This document shows, one piece after another, positions 60,171-64,000 of a stretch of 64,000 nt of DNA. Both the position numbers and the translations under genes were made by a program. The stretch spans positions 1 through 64,000 of the forward strand of contig DASZHS010000001.1 in assembly GCA_035937595.1 (NCBI GenBank), written 5' to 3'. Origin of the DNA: Palsa-459 sp035937595 (GTDB lineage Bacteria > Actinomycetota > Acidimicrobiia > Acidimicrobiales > RAAP-2). The stretch's first letter is position 1. Each line of letters starts with the position of its first letter. The notes beneath the pieces are model-generated. The model was not told the origin of the DNA. It did no database searches and was given only the letters and a program-made list of their open reading frames with translations.

Positions 60171-61075
60171 CCACCGCCGGCCTCACGGGGCTCGAGCACC
60201 TGCACTCCGGCAAGGTGCGTGACCTCTACGCGATCGGCGAGGACCGGCTCCTGCTCGTCGCGTCGGACCGCCTGAGCGCCTTCGACGTCGTCATGGCGGA
60301 GCCCATCCCCGAGAAGGGGCGCGTGTTGACCGCGATGACGGCCTATTGGTGCGAGCAGCTCGACGGGGTCGCAGAGTGCGCTCTGCTGACGTGCGCTCCC
60401 GCGGAGATCGAGAGGTCCGTGCCCGGGTTCGGTGGAGCGCCGTCGCTCGCCGGACGCGCCATGCTCGCCCGTCGCGCCGAGATGGTGCCCCTCGAGTGCG
60501 TCGTGCGGGGCCGGCTGGCCGGCCAGGCGCACGAGGAGTACCTCGCGTCGGGCACGATCCACTCGATGCCCGCGCCGAAGGGCCTCGAGCTCACGGACCC
60601 GCTGCCCGAGCCGATGTTCACGCCGTCCACCAAGGCGGCGGTGGGCCACGACGTGAACATCTCCTTCGACGACGCGTGCGCGCTCGTAGGTGCGACGCTC
60701 GCCACGCGGCTGCGGACGCTGTGCCTCGAGATCTTCGAGGTGGCCGCGCGTCGCGTCGACGCAGCCGGCCTCGTGCTGGCGGACACCAAGTTCGAGCTCG
60801 GCCTGATCGACGGGGCCCTCGTGCTCTGCGACGAGGTGGTCACGCCGGACTCCTCGAGGCTGTGGCCGAAGGACGCGATCGTTCGCGGCGAGGCGCCGCC
60901 GGCGTTCGACAAGCAGCCCTTCCGCGACTGGCTGGCCGCCCAGCCGTGGGACCGGACGCCGCCGCCCCCTCCCGTGCCACGCGACGTCGTGGACGTCACG
61001 TCGCGCCGGTACGTCGCGGCCTACGAGCGCGTGACGGGGCGGTCGCTCGACGACTGGTACGGTCCGTCGTCGTGA
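60167..61075 (+). CDS. purC: SAICAR synthetase
   Basis: Joins aspartate to CAIR with ATP; 302 residues. Seen: LHSGKVRDLYAIGEDRLLLVASDRLSAFDVVM (cited as HSGKVRDLYAIGED and SDRLSAFDV), VPLECVVRGRLAGQAHEEY, MFTPSTKAAVGHDVNISFD, ADTKFELG and DEVVTPDSSRLWPKD. The domain order and length match the standard bacterial and yeast type that ends with a helical extension (YVAAYERVTGRSLDDW). Overlaps purB and purS by 4 bp each. Confidence 0.96.
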   Translation: MTTAGLTGLEHLHSGKVRDLYAIGEDRLLLVASDRLSAFDVVMAEPIPEKGRVLTAMTAYWCEQLDGVAECALLTCAPAEIERSVPGFGGAPSLAGRAMLARRAEMVPLECVVRGRLAGQAHEEYLASGTIHSMPAPKGLELTDPLPEPMFTPSTKAAVGHDVNISFDDACALVGATLATRLRTLCLEIFEVAARRVDAAGLVLADTKFELGLIDGALVLCDEVVTPDSSRLWPKDAIVRGEAPPAFDKQPFRDWLAAQPWDRTPPPPPVPRDVVDVTSRRYVAAYERVTGRSLDDWYGPSS

Positions 61076-61322
61076 GGTTCGACGCACGCGTCGAGGTGAC
61101 GCTGCGCGACGGCATCGCGGACCCCGAGGGCGCGACCATCGAGCGCGCGCTGCCCGCGCTCGGCTTCCACGGCGTCCACGGCGTGCGCGCCGGCCGGTCG
61201 TTCCGACTCTCGGTCGACGCGGACACCGCCGACGCCGCACGCGTCCTCACCCAGGCCCTGGCCGACCGCCTCCTCGCCAACCCGGTCATCGAGCGCGCCA
61301 CCGTCGAGCTCGTGGACGCCCG

Positions 61323-61326
<4 letters not shown>
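61072..61326 (+). CDS. purS: FGAM synthase subunit PurS
   Basis: Small partner that links PurQ to PurL in the three-subunit FGAM synthase; 84 residues. Sequence VEVTLRDGIADPEGATIERALPALGFHGVHGVRAGRSFRL (cited as LRDGIADPEGATIERALPALG) is diagnostic, ending NPVIERATVELVDAR. GTG start overlaps purC, and the purQ ATG overlaps its stop. The need for PurS implies a small PurL encoded elsewhere in the genome. Confidence 0.94.
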
Positions 61327-61997
<671 letters not shown>

Positions 61998-62031
61998 CGT
62001 CGCGCGTCCGAGCCCGCCCGACGGCGATCGG

Positions 62032-62043
62032 TACGATCCCCAC
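62032..62043 (+). promoter_or_regulatory. Leaderless -10 box of beta-lactamase-like gene
   Basis: TACGAT (62032-62037) ends 6 nt before the GTG at 62044; no ribosome site is present. Confidence 0.55.
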
Positions 62044-63399
62044 GTGGCACGCACCGATCGCCAGGTCGCGGACGCGGCGGCGATCGCCGAGCGCCTCCTC
62101 GTCGTCCTGCGGCGCCGCCACGGCTGTCCCGGCATCGCCTACGGGCTCCGCCACGACGGCACGACGGTGCTCTTCGGCGCCGACGGCGTCGCCGACCTAG
62201 CGACCGGCGCGCCGGTCGACGTGGCGACGACGCGGTTCCGCTGCGCCTCCATCACGAAGACCTTCACCGCCACCCTCGTCCTGCAGCTGGTCGAGCGAGG
62301 CCAGCTCCGTCTGGACGACGCCGTCACCACGTGGCTGCCCTGGACCCGGCGCACCCTCGGCGCGGACGTCACGGTCCGCCACCTGCTGCTGCACGCGGGC
62401 GGGGTCATCCGCGACGGGTCGAACGCGTGGGACGACACGACCATGCCGGATCGCGAGGCCCTGCACCGCGAGCTCGGCGCGGCCGCGACGTTCGGGGCGC
62501 CCTCCGAGCGCTTCCGCTACTCCAACATGGCCTACGCCCTTCTGGGCGAGGTGCTCGAGGCCGCCACGAAGACGCCGTTCGCGGCGCTGCTGCGACGCCG
62601 GATCGCACGGCCGCTCGACCTCGCCCAGACCGACGCGGACCTCACCGCGGTCTCGCGCCGGGCGCTCGCGACCGGGTACTACGCGGCATGGCCGGACGAG
62701 CCGCGGCGGGCGGCGGCGCACGTCGAGGCGCGGGCGATCGCGCCGGCCGGCGGACTCGTGTCGACGGTCGGCGACCTCCTCGCCTACGAGCAGGCCCACC
62801 TCCCGGGCGACGACCGACTCCTCAGCGAGCTGTCGAAGCGCGAGATGCAGCGACCGCAATGGCAGCGCGCCACCGAGCCGCACTACGGGCTCGGCTGGAT
62901 GACCTGGCACGTGGGCGGGATCTCGGTGGTCGGCCACAGCGGGGGGTACCCGGGGTTCACGACGAAGATCGCGTTCTCGCCGCGGGATCGACTCTGCGCG
63001 GCCGTGCTGACGAACGCGATCTCGCCCGTCGCGGCCCTCGGGGTGGACGCCATCTACGGATCGATCGACGCCGTCGGGTCGCGGTGGGAGGAGGCCTCGG
63101 CTCCGTCGCCGTGGCACACGCGTGCTGAGCTCGCGAGCTACGGCGGGATCTACCGGGACAACTTCGGCACCCTGGTCGTTGGCCGCGTGCACAACGCGCT
63201 CCTGGTGGTCCCCGCCGAGGACGTCCAGCCGTTCGCCGGGGCGTCGCTCCTCACGGCCACCGGACCACGGAGGTTCCTCGTCGCGTCGGGCTACGACTTC
63301 GGCTTCGTCGGCGAGCAGGTGCGCTTCCGCACCGATCGCCGTGGTGCCGTGACCACGCTCGTGTGGGGACCGCACCCCTACGTCCGGATCGGGCCGTGA
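62044..63399 (+). CDS. Serine beta-lactamase / esterase-like protein
   Basis: Class C beta-lactamase-fold hydrolase of 451 residues, with no signal peptide, so probably cytosolic. Active-site motifs: SITK (SxxK) in RCASITKTFTATL, YSN in FRYSNMAYALLGEVLE (YxN) and HSGG in VVGHSGGYPGFTT (in place of KTG), typical of esterases/D-aminopeptidases in this family. The last 90 residues form a separate beta-rich domain (YGGIYRDNFGTLVVGR ... VTTLVWGPHPYVR). Start GTG from the -10 box 6 nt upstream. Substrate unknown; not necessarily an antibiotic resistance factor. Confidence 0.88.
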   Translation: MARTDRQVADAAAIAERLLVVLRRRHGCPGIAYGLRHDGTTVLFGADGVADLATGAPVDVATTRFRCASITKTFTATLVLQLVERGQLRLDDAVTTWLPWTRRTLGADVTVRHLLLHAGGVIRDGSNAWDDTTMPDREALHRELGAAATFGAPSERFRYSNMAYALLGEVLEAATKTPFAALLRRRIARPLDLAQTDADLTAVSRRALATGYYAAWPDEPRRAAAHVEARAIAPAGGLVSTVGDLLAYEQAHLPGDDRLLSELSKREMQRPQWQRATEPHYGLGWMTWHVGGISVVGHSGGYPGFTTKIAFSPRDRLCAAVLTNAISPVAALGVDAIYGSIDAVGSRWEEASAPSPWHTRAELASYGGIYRDNFGTLVVGRVHNALLVVPAEDVQPFAGASLLTATGPRRFLVASGYDFGFVGEQVRFRTDRRGAVTTLVWGPHPYVRIGP

Positions 63400-63439
63400 G
63401 GCCCCGTCTCCTGCCCGATCCGCGGCGGGGTGCGCTCGA

Positions 63440-63946
63440 CTAGCCCCTCGTCCGCTTAACGTTCGCCTTCGCGAGGACGTCGGCGGGCACGCCCATCGAG
63501 CGGAAGGCCGAATAGGAGATCCCGCGCCGGGCGGCATAGCCCTTTGCGACCGAGGTGAATTCCTTCTCCAGCGCGGAGAGGTCGGCGCGGGTCTCCAGTC
63601 GGGCCTTCTCGATCTCGAGGTTCATGCGCTCCTGGGTGAGCTCCAGCTGCTGCATCGGCGAGGCGTCGTCGAACGTCCTCGAAATCTTGGAAAGGCGCGC
63701 CTCGATCGACGACGGCGTGCGCTTGCGGCCACGCTTCCCTCTGCCGGCTTTCAGGGCGTCGAGATACTTGTTAATCGCACGCGATTCCCTGCGTCCCTGG
63801 GCCAACGCCGCCTTGTGGGCCGCGGACATGCCGCGCGGCTTCGCCGGGGCCTTCCTTACCGTCTTCTTCGCCGCGGTCTTCGCGGGCGTCCTCGCGGCTC
63901 TCTTCGCGGCCGGCTTCGCGGTGGACTTCGTTGCTGCACGGGGCAC
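63440..63946 (-). CDS. Histone-H1-tailed conserved actinobacterial protein
   Basis: Unknown protein of 168 residues. The first 38 residues are a Lys/Ala/Pro-rich tail of the histone-H1 type (KPAAKRAARTPAKTAAKK), likely to bind DNA. A conserved-looking domain follows: MSAAHKAALAQGRRESRAINKYLDALKAG, RGRKRTPSSIEARLSKISRTF and a long helix QQLELTQERMNLEIEKARLETRADLSALEKEF (cited as QLELTQERMNLEIEKARL), likely a coiled coil. A final region contains RRGISYSAFRSMGVPADVL. The GTG start has AAAGGA nearby and TATGGT upstream as a possible -10. Base composition is more AT-rich than its neighbours. A nucleoid role is inferred. Confidence 0.72.
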   Translation of the reverse strand: MPRAATKSTAKPAAKRAARTPAKTAAKKTVRKAPAKPRGMSAAHKAALAQGRRESRAINKYLDALKAGRGKRGRKRTPSSIEARLSKISRTFDDASPMQQLELTQERMNLEIEKARLETRADLSALEKEFTSVAKGYAARRGISYSAFRSMGVPADVLAKANVKRTRG

Positions 63947-64000
63947 TGGACTACATCCTTTGTTGGGAGACCGTCCACCATAGACCGAGGTTGCGGTGCC

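Overview
The window is chromosomal DNA of a high-GC actinobacterium. Lineage markers include the DUF6049 gene next to murJ, a padR-ino1 pair beside DUF5318 and rpsF-ssb-rpsR-rplI-dnaB (an order also known from Mycobacterium), a dnaK-grpE-dnaJ-hspR-clpB cluster with HspR (HAIR) operators, a GlnR-type site before amt-glnK, a RegX3-like regulator and a mycothiol-type DinB protein. Gene starts are strikingly actinobacterial: many genes have a TANNNT -10 box ending 6-7 nt before ATG or GTG, so their mRNAs are probably leaderless. An Acidimicrobiia-like genome is plausible, but no 16S rRNA gene is present and the class is an inference. No CRISPR array, transposase, integrase or rRNA gene was seen.

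Layout. 1-13.7 kb: murJ (cut by the window edge) and a DUF6049 protein diverge from a CCA-adding enzyme; then a PadR-regulated ABC/FtsX export operon, DUF3052 with a PEP-mutase-like gene, padR-ino1, DUF5318-panB and a secreted propeller-like protein. 13.9-17.3 kb: the rpsF-ssb-rpsR-rplI operon and dnaB. 17.3-23.6 kb: a GntR(YtrA)-ABC-permease operon, a DinB protein, a short-chain dehydrogenase, rlmN and an MFS exporter. 23.7-28.5 kb: an overlapping operon for a 2-oxoacid dehydrogenase E1alpha-E1beta-E2, then an Fe(II)/2-oxoglutarate oxygenase and a formaldehyde-activating-enzyme (Fae) homologue. 28.5-33.3 kb: minus-strand single genes (N-acetyltransferase-like, SRPBCC, DUF1707, peroxiredoxin, RegX3-like regulator, glycosyltransferase). 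33.4-39.8 kb: lon, then a secreted-protein region with three exported proteins, several short tandem repeats and a tRNA-Gly. 39.8-46.6 kb: dcd, an HdrD-like Fe-S oxidoreductase, amt-glnK, gpmA, two paralogous lipoproteins and a small ABM/Dabb-like protein. 46.8-55.7 kb: the heat-shock operon, clpB and an ABC exporter. 55.7-64 kb: a DinB protein, the purA-purD-purB-purC-purS-purQ operon, a serine-beta-lactamase-like protein and a histone-H1-tailed protein.

How the genes work together. Protein quality control (DnaK system, ClpB, Lon), nitrogen uptake (Amt with its PII protein under a likely GlnR site), purine synthesis (IMP to AMP plus several IMP steps, with purL absent next to purQ) and ribosome/replisome genes form a conserved core. 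The most suggestive new association is the oxygenase-Fae pair. The two genes overlap by 16 bp at the end of a 2-oxoacid dehydrogenase operon, which suggests an oxidation that releases formaldehyde coupled to its capture. Other points worth following are a probable AUC (or CUG) start codon on an ABC ATPase, a long C-terminal tail on ribosomal protein S18, a shortened loop in ClpB, and a repeat-rich secreted-protein region next to tRNA-Gly.
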